From: Roseovarius albus
GTDB taxonomy: Bacteria > Pseudomonadota > Alphaproteobacteria > Rhodobacterales > Rhodobacteraceae
Direction of reading: 5' to 3'
DNA length: 64,000 nucleotides
NCBI RefSeq assembly: GCF_900172335.1
Contig: NZ_FWFX01000015.1
Span: 1 to 64,000 of the forward strand
Shown here: piece by piece, positions 26,387 to 35,473 of the stretch
How positions within the stretch are numbered: position 1 is the stretch's first letter
Layout: every line of letters starts with the position of its first letter
Notes under the pieces: model-generated
The model's database searches: none
Seen by the model: only the letters and a program-made list of their open reading frames with translations
What the model was told of the DNA's origin: nothing
Position numbers and translations under genes: made by a program

Positions 26387-27361
26387 TCAAATCCACTCTT
26401 GCTGAACCGCTTGATAGCGATCTTCAAAAGCCTCGGCGAAGAGCGGTGCAAATTTACGCGCCAAAAGTCGCCCTGCCTCGGTATCGCTGGGATAATGCAA
26501 GCCCGCCCACTCCCGGTTTTGCGCCACATTCAGGGCAGCCTCGGACAGGATATTTGTCGCGGGATGTTCTGGCAGGATCACGTTGAATGCATAGGCGATC
26601 GAATGGCACTGGAAAGAATGATTGCTTGGATAGGCCTCGTGCGCCGGATTTGGCAGAACCGGATTGAGGCGCGGCTCAACCTGATTGGGTCGTAGGCGGC
26701 CGAAGGTGCTTTTGTAATACAGCCCAACATATTCACAAACGGTGAGCAGTTCCAAAAACAAGGCTTCGGTTTCTTCAAATCCGGCCAAGCCATCAATGCC
26801 CAAAGGGCGAGTGAAATTGCTTAGATCCATGGTCGCCTCCTGAAGGATATCAGGAACGCGCATCTGCCGCTCTTTGAGGTTGTTTTGCATCGACAAAAGC
26901 AGCTTGGTCTCAAGTCGGCTCATGTCGGGACCGGGTGGCGGCGGAATGTCGATCAATGTCCATTCGCCGGGAAGCTTTTTATTCATATCACCCAGACCGG
27001 CGCGATGCAGGCTTAGGAACGCCTCAGTCGGCATCAAGGCACCGGTAGAACCCTGCGCGCTGGCTGCCTGCAATTTGTTCTTGTTCTTATTTTTGTTTTT
27101 ATTCTTGTTTTTATTTTTGTTCTTGTTTTTGTTCTTGTTTAGAGCGGACTTGTTCAACGCGCTCTTATTCAGCACCATACGCACTGAACTGACCGCCCCT
27201 GCCCCGGCCGCTCCGGACCGTTGTTGAACATTGATGACTGCGCCCTCGTCTCGGGCATCGTCAAATTTCAGGCCGTTGGGACCCACATAAATTTTACTGG
27301 AATTTAAAAAATCGGCGAGGTCATCGCACTCATGCACTTGGTTTAATTGGTCTTTGGACAT
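26387..27361 (-). CDS. PAP2 / vanadium haloperoxidase-fold protein with Asn-Lys tract
   Basis: A 324-residue protein. The C-terminal half carries the three PAP2-superfamily phosphatase motifs: KSTFGRLRP (K-x6-RP), YPSNHS (PSGH type, Gly replaced by Asn) and NREWAGLHYPSD (R-x5-H-x3-D). This core is shared by acid phosphatases and vanadium haloperoxidases, so either activity is possible. No transmembrane segments or signal peptide are seen, unlike membrane lipid phosphatases. Between residues about 75 and 96 lies an uninterrupted (Asn-Lys)11 tract, preceded by LNKSA repeats. It is the middle gene of an operon with 23-base gaps on both sides. Confidence 0.8.
   Translation of the reverse strand: MSKDQLNQVHECDDLADFLNSSKIYVGPNGLKFDDARDEGAVINVQQRSGAAGAGAVSSVRMVLNKSALNKSALNKNKNKNKNKNKNKNKNKNKNKLQAASAQGSTGALMPTEAFLSLHRAGLGDMNKKLPGEWTLIDIPPPPGPDMSRLETKLLLSMQNNLKERQMRVPDILQEATMDLSNFTRPLGIDGLAGFEETEALFLELLTVCEYVGLYYKSTFGRLRPNQVEPRLNPVLPNPAHEAYPSNHSFQCHSIAYAFNVILPEHPATNILSEAALNVAQNREWAGLHYPSDTEAGRLLARKFAPLFAEAFEDRYQAVQQEWI
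27074..27139 (-). repeat. 66-base tract encoding eleven Asn-Lys pairs
   Basis: Twenty-two codons alternate Asn and Lys without interruption. Both codons are mixed at each residue (AAC 8, AAT 3; AAA 6, AAG 5), so the dipeptide is exact while the DNA repeat is not. This argues for selection on the peptide, or for an old expansion that has drifted at silent sites. Confidence 0.9.
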
Positions 27362-27384
27362 ATTCCCCCCAAAAGTTGCTTAAA

Positions 27385-29358
27385 TTATTCCTTTTTGATC
27401 TCGAATCCTGCTTTTTGAAGGCCAAGCAAGAAATGTCGTCCGCCTTCGGTTGTCAATCCGGGGTATCCCGAGCCTTGCAGCACTTCAGCGGAAAAATCTG
27501 GCTCAACTTCCATCAGGCGCTGTCGCAGTGCCTCAACCATTTGAACATTGCCCAAATGCGCATGGCTTGAAATCAGATAGCGAAGAATGGAATTAAACTT
27601 TGGGCGCTGCACCAACGCGCGCTCGCCCGCCTCGATGGAGGCTTTGTAATCCCCTGCGAGCGACGCGGCGATGCATTTCGTGGTGTCAAAGTAATAGCTG
27701 ATCGGCGTGTTAGACCCCAGATGCTGCGCCCAGTTGGCCATCTTTAAGGACTGATCTACCTGCCCGGTATACGCATGTAGCATCGCATAAAGATCCCACC
27801 CGATGGTTTGCTCCGGATCAGCCATCAATGCGCGCTCGAACAACGACGCCGCCAAGTCGTATTCGGAAAACAGATATGAGTGGATATGCGCTGCCAGGGA
27901 CAGCACCAAGGGATCAAATTCATCCTCTTCCAATGCCCGTGTGGCGTAATAATGCGCCTCGGAAATTTGCGCTGCTGAATCCTGCGAATAACGCTGACCC
28001 ACCTGAAACGACTTTGCAAAGGCCATCCAAGCGTAGGCTTGCGCGCTTGGGTTCTGTTTCAACAGTTTTGATAAGGTTTGCTCAGCTCGATCAAGGTCCG
28101 GGGCAGATAGGCCAAAAATCTGATAGACACATTCGATCAGTTGTCCTGCTCCAACCATCTGCAGATCGTTAGTGAATGTTTGCAGCTTATTGCCAATTTC
28201 GATCACCGCCCGCGAAACCAGACTATTCAGGATCGGGCTGCCGGGTTGATTGAGATCTGTTACACGGAATGTCTGACTGGCCGACCAGATGGTTACATCA
28301 TCATCGCCCGTGACCAGCTCAAGCGACAGCCGAATATCTGGCATTACGCCGATTTCGGTAATGCGGACAGCCAGAGGGATTGTCACGTTCGATGTTCCCA
28401 GACGCGCAAACGATGTGAGCTTGTTTTCCGACGCGCGGTAGGTCTTGATCCGGCCCATTTCGTTTAGATTTCGGGTCAATTTATCAGCGAGCAGGATGGC
28501 AAACGGACCCGCAGCCCCAGTGCCGCCTGTTGGATCCAGAACCTGCAAACCAATGGCCCAATTGCGTGTGCTGCCTGATTGGAATGCAAATCCGGATCCG
28601 TTGGCCTTAGCCGCCTCGGGCGCGGGGGGGGAAGCGTGAGGTAAATTGGCGAACTGAATCAGATCCGATTGTAAGTCATGTGCAGTTGCCATTGCATCTG
28701 AGGACTGCAGTCCAGAAAATCGCCGATCCCATATTTGCCGTTCCAAGGTGAGCCACTCTTCGAACTCCGGATCGCAAATGTCGAAACCCTCGAGAAAATG
28801 CTCTGAAATCGCTTGAGCGTTCACGGTGACTTCGGCCCCCTCTTTTTCAATTTTATCTATTATATCAAGCACATCGATATGAACCTTAGACAGGTCCAAG
28901 GTGACCGAATATTTGTCTGCATGCAGCAAGTCTTTGTGATCCGGTCCCAATGATTTGCGAATATCCAACAGCGCTTGCCGCAAGCTTGCCGAGGCCTGTT
29001 CCTCGCTGCGGTCGCTCCAGAGTTTGTCACGCAACCACACCCGAGAGCGAGAGCCTCGGGGTGCCAAAGCCAACATTGCGAGCGCTGCCTTTGACTTTTG
29101 ATTTTTGGGCGTGAGATTCTGGTCGCCCTCATCCACTACAGACAGGGGGCCCATCAGGTAAATACTGAGCTCTTCCCCACCAGCCTCTTCGAGAACCATC
29201 GTTTCGTCCCCCGACATCCCTTCAAGGTCATAAAAGTATGTACCGGCCCGAACGGCCGCAACCAGAAGCATATTATCGGAATTTGTCGAAACGGGCAAAA
29301 CAACCTCTTGATCCTGTTCGGAGCTCGGCAAGGTCGCCAGGCCCTGGGGATCATCCAT
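27385..29358 (-). CDS. SARP/BTAD-type transcriptional regulator with TPR region
   Basis: A 657-residue protein. Residues about 60-165 resemble the OmpR-like winged helix plus start of a bacterial transcriptional activation domain, as in SARP regulators (LSIYLMGPLSV, then LRDKLWSDRSEEQASASLRQ ALLDIRK in sequence). A middle segment (about 260-390) looks like the TolB-like domain found in similar regulators of Rhizobiales and Rhodobacterales. The last 250 residues contain helical TPR-like repeats (LSLAAHIHSYLFSEYDLAAS region). It heads an operon with the PAP2 and S8 genes, so it may regulate its own cluster. The signal it senses is unknown. Confidence 0.75.
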   Translation of the reverse strand: MDDPQGLATLPSSEQDQEVVLPVSTNSDNMLLVAAVRAGTYFYDLEGMSGDETMVLEEAGGEELSIYLMGPLSVVDEGDQNLTPKNQKSKAALAMLALAPRGSRSRVWLRDKLWSDRSEEQASASLRQALLDIRKSLGPDHKDLLHADKYSVTLDLSKVHIDVLDIIDKIEKEGAEVTVNAQAISEHFLEGFDICDPEFEEWLTLERQIWDRRFSGLQSSDAMATAHDLQSDLIQFANLPHASPPAPEAAKANGSGFAFQSGSTRNWAIGLQVLDPTGGTGAAGPFAILLADKLTRNLNEMGRIKTYRASENKLTSFARLGTSNVTIPLAVRITEIGVMPDIRLSLELVTGDDDVTIWSASQTFRVTDLNQPGSPILNSLVSRAVIEIGNKLQTFTNDLQMVGAGQLIECVYQIFGLSAPDLDRAEQTLSKLLKQNPSAQAYAWMAFAKSFQVGQRYSQDSAAQISEAHYYATRALEEDEFDPLVLSLAAHIHSYLFSEYDLAASLFERALMADPEQTIGWDLYAMLHAYTGQVDQSLKMANWAQHLGSNTPISYYFDTTKCIAASLAGDYKASIEAGERALVQRPKFNSILRYLISSHAHLGNVQMVEALRQRLMEVEPDFSAEVLQGSGYPGLTTEGGRHFLLGLQKAGFEIKKE

Positions 29359-29595
29359 AGAAAAAATCCATCAGTGCAGCGTGAAGAGATCGTTAAAAAT
29401 ATCTTAATTTTGCTACGAATCGCGCGCAAACCGGGGGCAAAGGCCCTGTTTCGCAATTTTCATTGAAAATTCGAGCATTTTATCTTGGTATCCCCGGTGG
29501 CCGCACTTAAGGGCGGGAAAATCGTGGCAACGCCCTTTCACATGCGAATCATTACCGCTTGCGGAGACTTCATCGCCCACTTTTTGGAAGAGTTA

Positions 29596-29943
29596 CTATT
29601 CGCAATCACGGGCCAGAATTGCCACGCGTCTGTGGTAAGGTGAGCTTGCTGAAAATCCCTCGAGCAACTGCGCTTCGCCAACACCTTCAACAGCCTGAAT
29701 GCGCGTGACATCGTCCATCTTTCCCTTCAAGATAGCGGCCACAGCCTCGGCACGTAACTTTGAAATTTTCTTGTTAAGCTCCGCGGCCCCGCTACTGTCT
29801 GAGTGCCCCCCAAGCTTCACGCAGGCTCGACGCATTGGACGCGTCTCGAGAACTGATGCCAACTGAACCACTTGTGCCTTCGCATCCTTAGATAATGTTG
29901 TTCCGCATTGTGTGAAAAATACGTGGCTCTCTTGACGGCAATC
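29596..29943 (-). pseudogene. OmpA-family C-terminal domain remnant
   Basis: The frame encodes most of an OmpA-like peptidoglycan-binding domain: GGHSDSSGAAELNKKISKLR, VEGVGEAQLLEG and the terminal YHRRVAILARDCE. The domain-like sequence continues upstream of the first possible start (GTG at 29871) to about 29922 (VFFTQCGTTLSKDA), but a stop at 29944-29946 closes the frame before any signal peptide or start codon. The N-terminal part of the gene is therefore missing. It lies head to head with, and overlaps, the broken HlyD-type gene. Confidence 0.75.
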
Positions 29944-31109
29944 TCACATATACCCGCACCAATCCAAAGCGAATTCAAAGCAGAACTCAGGTCATTCGAA
30001 CATCAGGTCGAGATGAAGCTGCCTGCGATGGTTCCGATCAAATCGATCATCGTTGCCCCTGGTCAGGAAATCGTTGAAGGGCAGACAGTTGCCTTGCTAG
30101 ATCAGGATTTCATGGAATTGGAAATCAAGAATCTGCGTCGCTCTATCTTGGTAGGCTCTTCACTGAGGCACTGCCTTCTTGACTCGACGGCCGCAGAATT
30201 CACGACTTTCCTTCCAAATGACCTGGATGCGGAAAGCCAGCTGCAGATGCGGGCAGCAATCAAAGATTGTCAGTTGACACACCAAGAGAATATACAGCAA
30301 CAGCAGCGGCTAAAAACCATACGCGACCGCCAAAAAACACGATTGGGCCTGTTGGAGCACCGTGCCACATTGGCATTTTCCTTAACAAGTAAAATCGAAG
30401 AGAAGGCTGCGACTGCAATAGAATTCGCCTTGGAACAAGAGAGGCTGACACATCAGCTTGAACAGCTTGAATTCGAATTGGTTGCTTTAGATACCTCACA
30501 GCAACGTGAACTTCTAACTCGCGGAAAGACGCTTGAACAGGAAGTCGTGCAGTACCGGCGACATCTTGCGATTTTGCAAAGATACTCAAAAAAACACGCC
30601 TTCAATCACCCGTCACAGGTAAAATTCTTCGAGTGCGCAACATTGGCATGTCACAAAGTTTTTTGCACGAAACCTCCCTTATTTCGTTGCTGAGCAATGA
30701 TGCAGTTTCTCATCAGGCCATTTTCACGGTCCCACAGGAAGTCGCCCAAACTCTGCAACTTGGTGATGCCGTTCATTTCAAGTTTTCGGATAAAGTTGAC
30801 GCCCCTAAAAAATCAGCCGGGACGATCAGTGCACTGAAGCCCAGCGCACGCACAATGCCTTCAGGCAGCACTCAAATTGTGGTCGTTGATGTCAGCCAAG
30901 ATATGTTGTCTGCTTTGGGGGTTCAGCCCGACGAGATGATGGCAGTGGGCGCAGTGACACACGCATCGCTCGTCGTTTCGTTGGAACCTCAGTCGTTAAA
31001 GGACACATTATTGAATGCGGAGACAGGACTGAATATCTGGTCGGAGAGCAAACATTGGATAGAGACACTTTGGACCAAACCAGAGAACACGCAAAACCTG
31101 CACCTCTGA
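29908..31109 (+). pseudogene. HlyD-type membrane fusion protein, truncated and frameshifted
   Basis: Two frames join to one periplasmic adaptor protein. The first (29908-30693) gives the end of a membrane helix, a lipoyl half-motif (PAMVPIKSIIVAPGQEIVEG) and a coiled coil; the second continues with the other lipoyl half (SPVTGKILRVRNIGMSQS) and the beta-barrel. They meet at a run of seven A at 30588-30594: with eight A the frame would run through as SKKTRLQSP. Loss of one A explains the break. The cytoplasmic N-terminus and most of the membrane helix are also missing and only a TTG start remains. Such adaptors serve type I secretion or RND/ABC export. Confidence 0.82.
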
Positions 31110-31288
31110 AGATGGCCAGCGTTGCTCTACCTCAAACAGTCAAGAGCACGAAAAACAGGCCGATTTGCAAAATTCATGCCTTCCGTTATTTCATCACAAC
31201 CTGCGTCAAACTTGGACGATACTGTATCTCCGCGAATTTGGGCCAACTGATTTAGGTCACTTGGAATTGTACTCTTGCGTCTTCTGGA

Positions 31289-33265
31289 TCAGTCGAACAA
31301 CTTCAGAAGTTCTTTGCCAATTTCCTTTTCAATTCCCTTTTTAACAGCGTCTTCAATAGACTCGCCTTCTTCTGCTTTGACATCGAGCTCATCTTCTAAC
31401 AAACGGTTGACCTCATCCTGCGCCTTGCTTTCAATTTTTTTCTTTTCTTCCTTAAAGTTGAGATCAATTGCCTTTTCCAAATCCGGTTTGATACGCGGAT
31501 TTGACCATGGGCCGCGAATTCTTACCGGGATCGCAAAGCCTTTGCGCGCCTCCCCTTCGAGCAGAATTGGAGTGAAAAGATAGTCGATGTCTTGTGCTCC
31601 CAACCCTATGCGACCTTTTCCTTCGGCTTTGGCCAGCGGGAGTTTCATCAACAAATCATTGTTCTGAAGATTGCCCTTATTAATCGTGAAACTCGCGCTC
31701 ATGCTATCAAAGACTGTCGTCCCACCGGTTACATTGCCCGAGCGCATCAGCTTGTCCAAATCGAATCCGCTGATCACGCCACGCCCGGTGCTCAAAGCCC
31801 CCTCCCCTTTGAGGCTGTTCATGATAGCATACAGGGAGTTTCCCACCCCCAAAAAACTGATATTACCGTTAGCGGAGCCGGAAAGACGTGATACGTCAAT
31901 GGCGTCGCTCAGAAAGGTTTCAAGATTCAACCCCGCAACGTTCATCTTGCCCCCAACAGACAGACCCGAGCGGTTGTTCATTACAAACTCCCCTGTGATC
32001 GATCCGTCATAGGCTTGCAGTTCGCGAAGGTCGAACACCATACGCGAGCGGTCAAGGGCGACCATGGTGCGGGTGTTACCCAATTTAAAGTCCCCCAGAT
32101 CTATACTGTCAGCGGTCAGCGCAATTTGACCGTCAAACAGCCCCAATGCGTCAACTTCGATTGGCTCCTTGCTCCATCCTGACGATTTTGGATTTCCACT
32201 TTCGCCACTACCCCCTCCACTCGATGAGGCAGATTCGTTGTTCGCACTCAGCCCCGTCAGATCGAGAGCTCCTGCCCGAAGCTGCATATTGATCTTCGGT
32301 TTAGCGCCACCCAAATTCACATCGGCGGCCCCGGTCAGTTGGTTATTGTCCAACGTCAGCAAGGTGTCGCGCAACGCGATGCGCATGTCCTGAGTAATGG
32401 TTAAACCTGCCTGTGCTGAAATCGCACGCCCTAAACCGCGAGGAATTTCGACACCAGTACCACTCAAGGCCGTCAAAAAACGCGATGTATCACTAACATC
32501 TGCATCGAATTGCCCGGCCAATTGCGGCGCCGTGCTGGCACGACCCGCAAAGGAAATTTCACCGCCTGGGGCGGAAACTTTAAAATCTAGTTCCGAGATT
32601 TTTCCCGCGATAAAGTCGCCCACCTTGTTTAGATTACCGGAAATCTCAACGGCATCCCCTTGAGGGTGTAGCATCGCCTCAAAAGTGGCTACCCCGTCAT
32701 AATCCGGCCAACGCAAGTCAAAATCCATCTTCTCCATCTGGAATACATTTCCAGATGCACCATCTTTGTAAGTCAAACTTGCGTTTGTGATCAGCGCACG
32801 GTCCAGTGTCAGGGCCAGTGGGGCAGATTGGGCGGGTCCGGCCTCTCCGCCATCTGATTGGCCAGATGGCGCAACACCCTCCACTCCCAGTTCCCAATTC
32901 ACGCGTCCGTCTTTTGCCCGTTCAAGGTAAATTTGTGGGCGCGCCGCCTCGAGACCCGTGATTTTAATATCTCCGCCCCAGAGCGCCGAGACAGTCACAC
33001 CAACTTTCAGGCTGTCGGCTTGAAACATAGGGGGCCCATCGGACCAATCGGCGTTGGCCACAGTGACGGCCCCAGTGCTCACGCCAAGCACAGGGAAAAA
33101 AGTAACTTTGGTTTGACCGCTTAGATTGACCTTGCGACCGGTTGCTTCGCTAATTCTATCAGCTGCGATGTGCGCAATACGGTCTCCAGGAAGCAAAAGC
33201 AGGGACGCAACAGCAACCACAGCAACAATCACCAATAAACCTATCAAACGAAGCAAAAACCGCAT
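31289..33265 (-). CDS. AsmA family protein
   Basis: A 658-residue protein with an N-terminal membrane anchor (LLRLIGLLVIVAVVAVASLLLL) and long AsmA-like repeats that form an extended beta-structure in the periplasm. AsmA-type proteins are bridge-like factors implicated in phospholipid transport to the outer membrane. The C-terminal charged helical stretch (about 620-658, rich in Glu and Lys) is notable. The start is set at the anchor; the open frame upstream to 33367 would overlap the divergent rimO start and has no anchor. A serine/glycine-rich linker (SASSSGGGSGESG) divides the middle. Confidence 0.85.
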   Translation of the reverse strand: MRFLLRLIGLLVIVAVVAVASLLLLPGDRIAHIAADRISEATGRKVNLSGQTKVTFFPVLGVSTGAVTVANADWSDGPPMFQADSLKVGVTVSALWGGDIKITGLEAARPQIYLERAKDGRVNWELGVEGVAPSGQSDGGEAGPAQSAPLALTLDRALITNASLTYKDGASGNVFQMEKMDFDLRWPDYDGVATFEAMLHPQGDAVEISGNLNKVGDFIAGKISELDFKVSAPGGEISFAGRASTAPQLAGQFDADVSDTSRFLTALSGTGVEIPRGLGRAISAQAGLTITQDMRIALRDTLLTLDNNQLTGAADVNLGGAKPKINMQLRAGALDLTGLSANNESASSSGGGSGESGNPKSSGWSKEPIEVDALGLFDGQIALTADSIDLGDFKLGNTRTMVALDRSRMVFDLRELQAYDGSITGEFVMNNRSGLSVGGKMNVAGLNLETFLSDAIDVSRLSGSANGNISFLGVGNSLYAIMNSLKGEGALSTGRGVISGFDLDKLMRSGNVTGGTTVFDSMSASFTINKGNLQNNDLLMKLPLAKAEGKGRIGLGAQDIDYLFTPILLEGEARKGFAIPVRIRGPWSNPRIKPDLEKAIDLNFKEEKKKIESKAQDEVNRLLEDELDVKAEEGESIEDAVKKGIEKEIGKELLKLFD

Positions 33266-33367
33266 GCCGCCCTCCCTTGTTACGTTGGCTAAAATGTAGG
33301 GCTGCAATCCCGCCGCAACAATAGGAATTCCCTTTCGGGTTCTCACACAACACGATATATGCGCCAC

Positions 33368-34744
33368 ATGAGTACAAATCCGCCCCAGCTCCGCCCCGAT
33401 TTGGCACGCGCAAGGGTTAGTGAAACCTTGCGGGAAGGTCAGCCCTCTGTTGGCATGGTATCCCTTGGATGCCCCAAAGCACTTGTCGACAGCGAACGCA
33501 TCCTGACCCGCCTGCGCGCCGAAGGGTATGGAATTTCACCCGAATACGCCGGCGCGGATGCAGTGATTGTGAACACCTGCGGGTTTCTGGATTCAGCCAA
33601 GGCCGAGTCCTTGGAAGCGATTGGTGAGGCGATTCAAGAAAACGGCAAGGTGATCGTTACCGGCTGTTTGGGCGCCGAACCGGAGTACATCACCGGCGCG
33701 CACCCCAAGGTTTTGGCCGTCACCGGGCCACATCAGTATGAACAAGTGCTGGATGCCGTGCATCAGGCGGTGCCACCAGCCCCCGATCCGTTCATTGACC
33801 TGATGCCATCGAGCGGCGTGAGACTGACACCGCGCCACTATAGCTATCTCAAGATTTCCGAAGGCTGCAACCACAAGTGCAAGTTTTGCATCATCCCGGA
33901 TATGCGCGGCAAACTGGCCAGCCGCCCGGCCCATGCGGTGGTGCGTGAGGCGGAAAAACTGGTCGACAGCGGCGTTAAGGAATTACTGGTTATCAGTCAG
34001 GACACCTCGGCCTATGGTGTTGATATCAAACATGCCGAAGTTCGCGGCCACCGGGCACATATCACCGATTTGGCGCGCGATTTGGGACAGTTGGGGGCCT
34101 GGGTGCGCTTGCACTATGTCTACCCCTACCCGCATGTGCGTAAGCTGATCCCGTTAATGGCCGAAGGGCTGATCCTGCCTTATCTGGATATCCCGTTTCA
34201 ACATGCTCATACCGATACTTTGAGACGTATGGCGCGCCCGGCGGCGGCATCCAAAACACTGGATGAAATTGCAGCGTGGCGTCAGGATTGCCCAGACATC
34301 ACGCTGCGATCAACCTTCATTGTAGGCTATCCGGGAGAAACCGAGGAAGAGTTCCAAACTCTGCTCGATTGGATGGATGAAGCACAGCTGGATCGCGTTG
34401 GCTGTTTTCAGTACGAAAACGTTGACGGCGCACGCTCAAACGATCTGCCGGATCATGTTCCAGCCGAGGTCAAACAAGAACGCTGGGAACGCTTCATGGA
34501 AAAAGCTCAGGCGATTTCCGAAGCCAAGTTGGCGCAAAAGGTTGGCACAACCATGGAAGTCATCGTCGATGAAATCGATGAAGACGGCGTAGCCACCTGC
34601 CGCACCAAGGCGGATGCCCCCGAGATTGATGGCTGCCTTTTCATTGATGAAGGCACCAAATATCTTTCGGTCGGAGATATCGTATCTGTCACGGTGGACG
34701 AGGCTGGCGAATATGATCTATGGGGTCAACTTAACGGTCATTAA
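33368..34744 (+). CDS. rimO: Ribosomal protein S12 methylthiotransferase RimO
   Basis: A 458-residue radical-SAM enzyme that adds a methylthio group to the conserved aspartate of ribosomal protein S12. The N-terminal MTTase domain has its cysteines in [18 protein letters not shown] and VTGCLGA; the radical-SAM cluster is [18 protein letters not shown] (C-x3-C-x2-C); a TRAM domain ends the protein. The ATG at 33368 is preferred over 33359 because the family starts there, though neither has a strong ribosome-binding site. It is divergent from the AsmA gene. Confidence 0.96.
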   Translation: MSTNPPQLRPDLARARVSETLREGQPSVGMVSLGCPKALVDSERILTRLRAEGYGISPEYAGADAVIVNTCGFLDSAKAESLEAIGEAIQENGKVIVTGCLGAEPEYITGAHPKVLAVTGPHQYEQVLDAVHQAVPPAPDPFIDLMPSSGVRLTPRHYSYLKISEGCNHKCKFCIIPDMRGKLASRPAHAVVREAEKLVDSGVKELLVISQDTSAYGVDIKHAEVRGHRAHITDLARDLGQLGAWVRLHYVYPYPHVRKLIPLMAEGLILPYLDIPFQHAHTDTLRRMARPAAASKTLDEIAAWRQDCPDITLRSTFIVGYPGETEEEFQTLLDWMDEAQLDRVGCFQYENVDGARSNDLPDHVPAEVKQERWERFMEKAQAISEAKLAQKVGTTMEVIVDEIDEDGVATCRTKADAPEIDGCLFIDEGTKYLSVGDIVSVTVDEAGEYDLWGQLNGH

Positions 34745-34824
34745 CCCAATAACATTTTCGAATCAGACCTAAACATCTGATTTTTGTAAATAATCTGTTT
34801 ACCAATTGATGCTTCAATACGGGC

Positions 34825-35208
34825 ATGTTTTATACTTCTATTAACCGCCGTCTCCAACGGCACTTCTTTTTTGGCACCGCTTTATTCCTGACCCGTGCGA
34901 GTTTCATCGTTAGCGTTTTTTTAACACTGTGGGTTTTTCAGAAAACCGAAAGCGGTGGCTTCCAGGGTGCTGAAATTTGGCCGGTTCTCGCCCTGATCTG
35001 CTTGCTTGCCATATGTAGCACTGTCACCTCAAGACGACTGCGGAATGAAACAATCAATCCTCGTGGCGCGGTGTTAAGATCCGTCATGATCGACCCGCTC
35101 GCGGACGAGCTGTTTCTCAGGTTGGTTCAGACAGAAGATAAGTCCGAACGCATTCCTGAACATGGCGAAACCGGTCTCCTCCAAGGTGTTTCCCACCATA
35201 CCACCTAG
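34825..35208 (+). CDS. Possible small membrane protein
   Basis: A 127-codon frame with two hydrophobic segments (about residues 15-38 and 51-68) followed by a charged tail. It is not recognised. The last 92 bases overlap the convergent YigZ-like gene, and only a weak GGG box lies before the ATG. The membrane-like N-terminal half, placed in an otherwise empty gap, argues for a real gene; the tail may be read-through into the neighbour's antisense strand. Confidence 0.4.
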   Translation: MFYTSINRRLQRHFFFGTALFLTRASFIVSVFLTLWVFQKTESGGFQGAEIWPVLALICLLAICSTVTSRRLRNETINPRGAVLRSVMIDPLADELFLRLVQTEDKSERIPEHGETGLLQGVSHHTT

Positions 35209-35473
35209 TCACCACGATGACATGATCACGGACGTTTTCGCGTTCCAACATCTTGAGAATAATCATCCCGGCCCCGGCTTCGCCATCGTCGGACTTCAAC
35301 CCCGTGCCATCCGCCAAAAGCACCGCCCATGTGTTATGCGTTGCCTTTGCAAACTTCTTGTCGCGTTTGAGGGTTTTCAGAAACTGATCAACTTCGATCC
35401 GGCTGGCCACAGGCCCGCCGGACACGGCATATTTTGATCCGCGATCGCTGATCACCCCCGGAATCTTGCGCAT
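35117..35473 (-). CDS. YigZ/IMPACT domain protein
   Basis: A 118-residue protein that corresponds to the N-terminal UPF0029/IMPACT domain only (SRIEVDQFLKTLKRDKKFAKA, DDGEAGAGMIILKMLE, VVTRWYGGKHLG). Full-length YigZ has about 200 residues with a second C-terminal domain, which is absent here. The start overlaps the stop of the M48 lipoprotein gene by one base (TGATG), so both are translated from one mRNA. The family is linked to translation control or RNA binding, without a settled biochemical role. Confidence 0.85.
   Translation of the reverse strand: MRKIPGVISDRGSKYAVSGGPVASRIEVDQFLKTLKRDKKFAKATHNTWAVLLADGTGLKSDDGEAGAGMIILKMLERENVRDHVIVVTRWYGGKHLGGDRFRHVQECVRTYLLSEPT

Noticed and set aside
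30588-30594. Programmed -1 frameshift in the HlyD gene
   Set aside because: A-AAA-AAA can be slippery, but there is no supporting structure, and the missing N-terminus makes a dead gene more likely. Kept only as an alternative.
33266-33367. Longer N-terminus for the AsmA protein
   Set aside because: It would place residues before the membrane anchor and overlap the divergent rimO start region.
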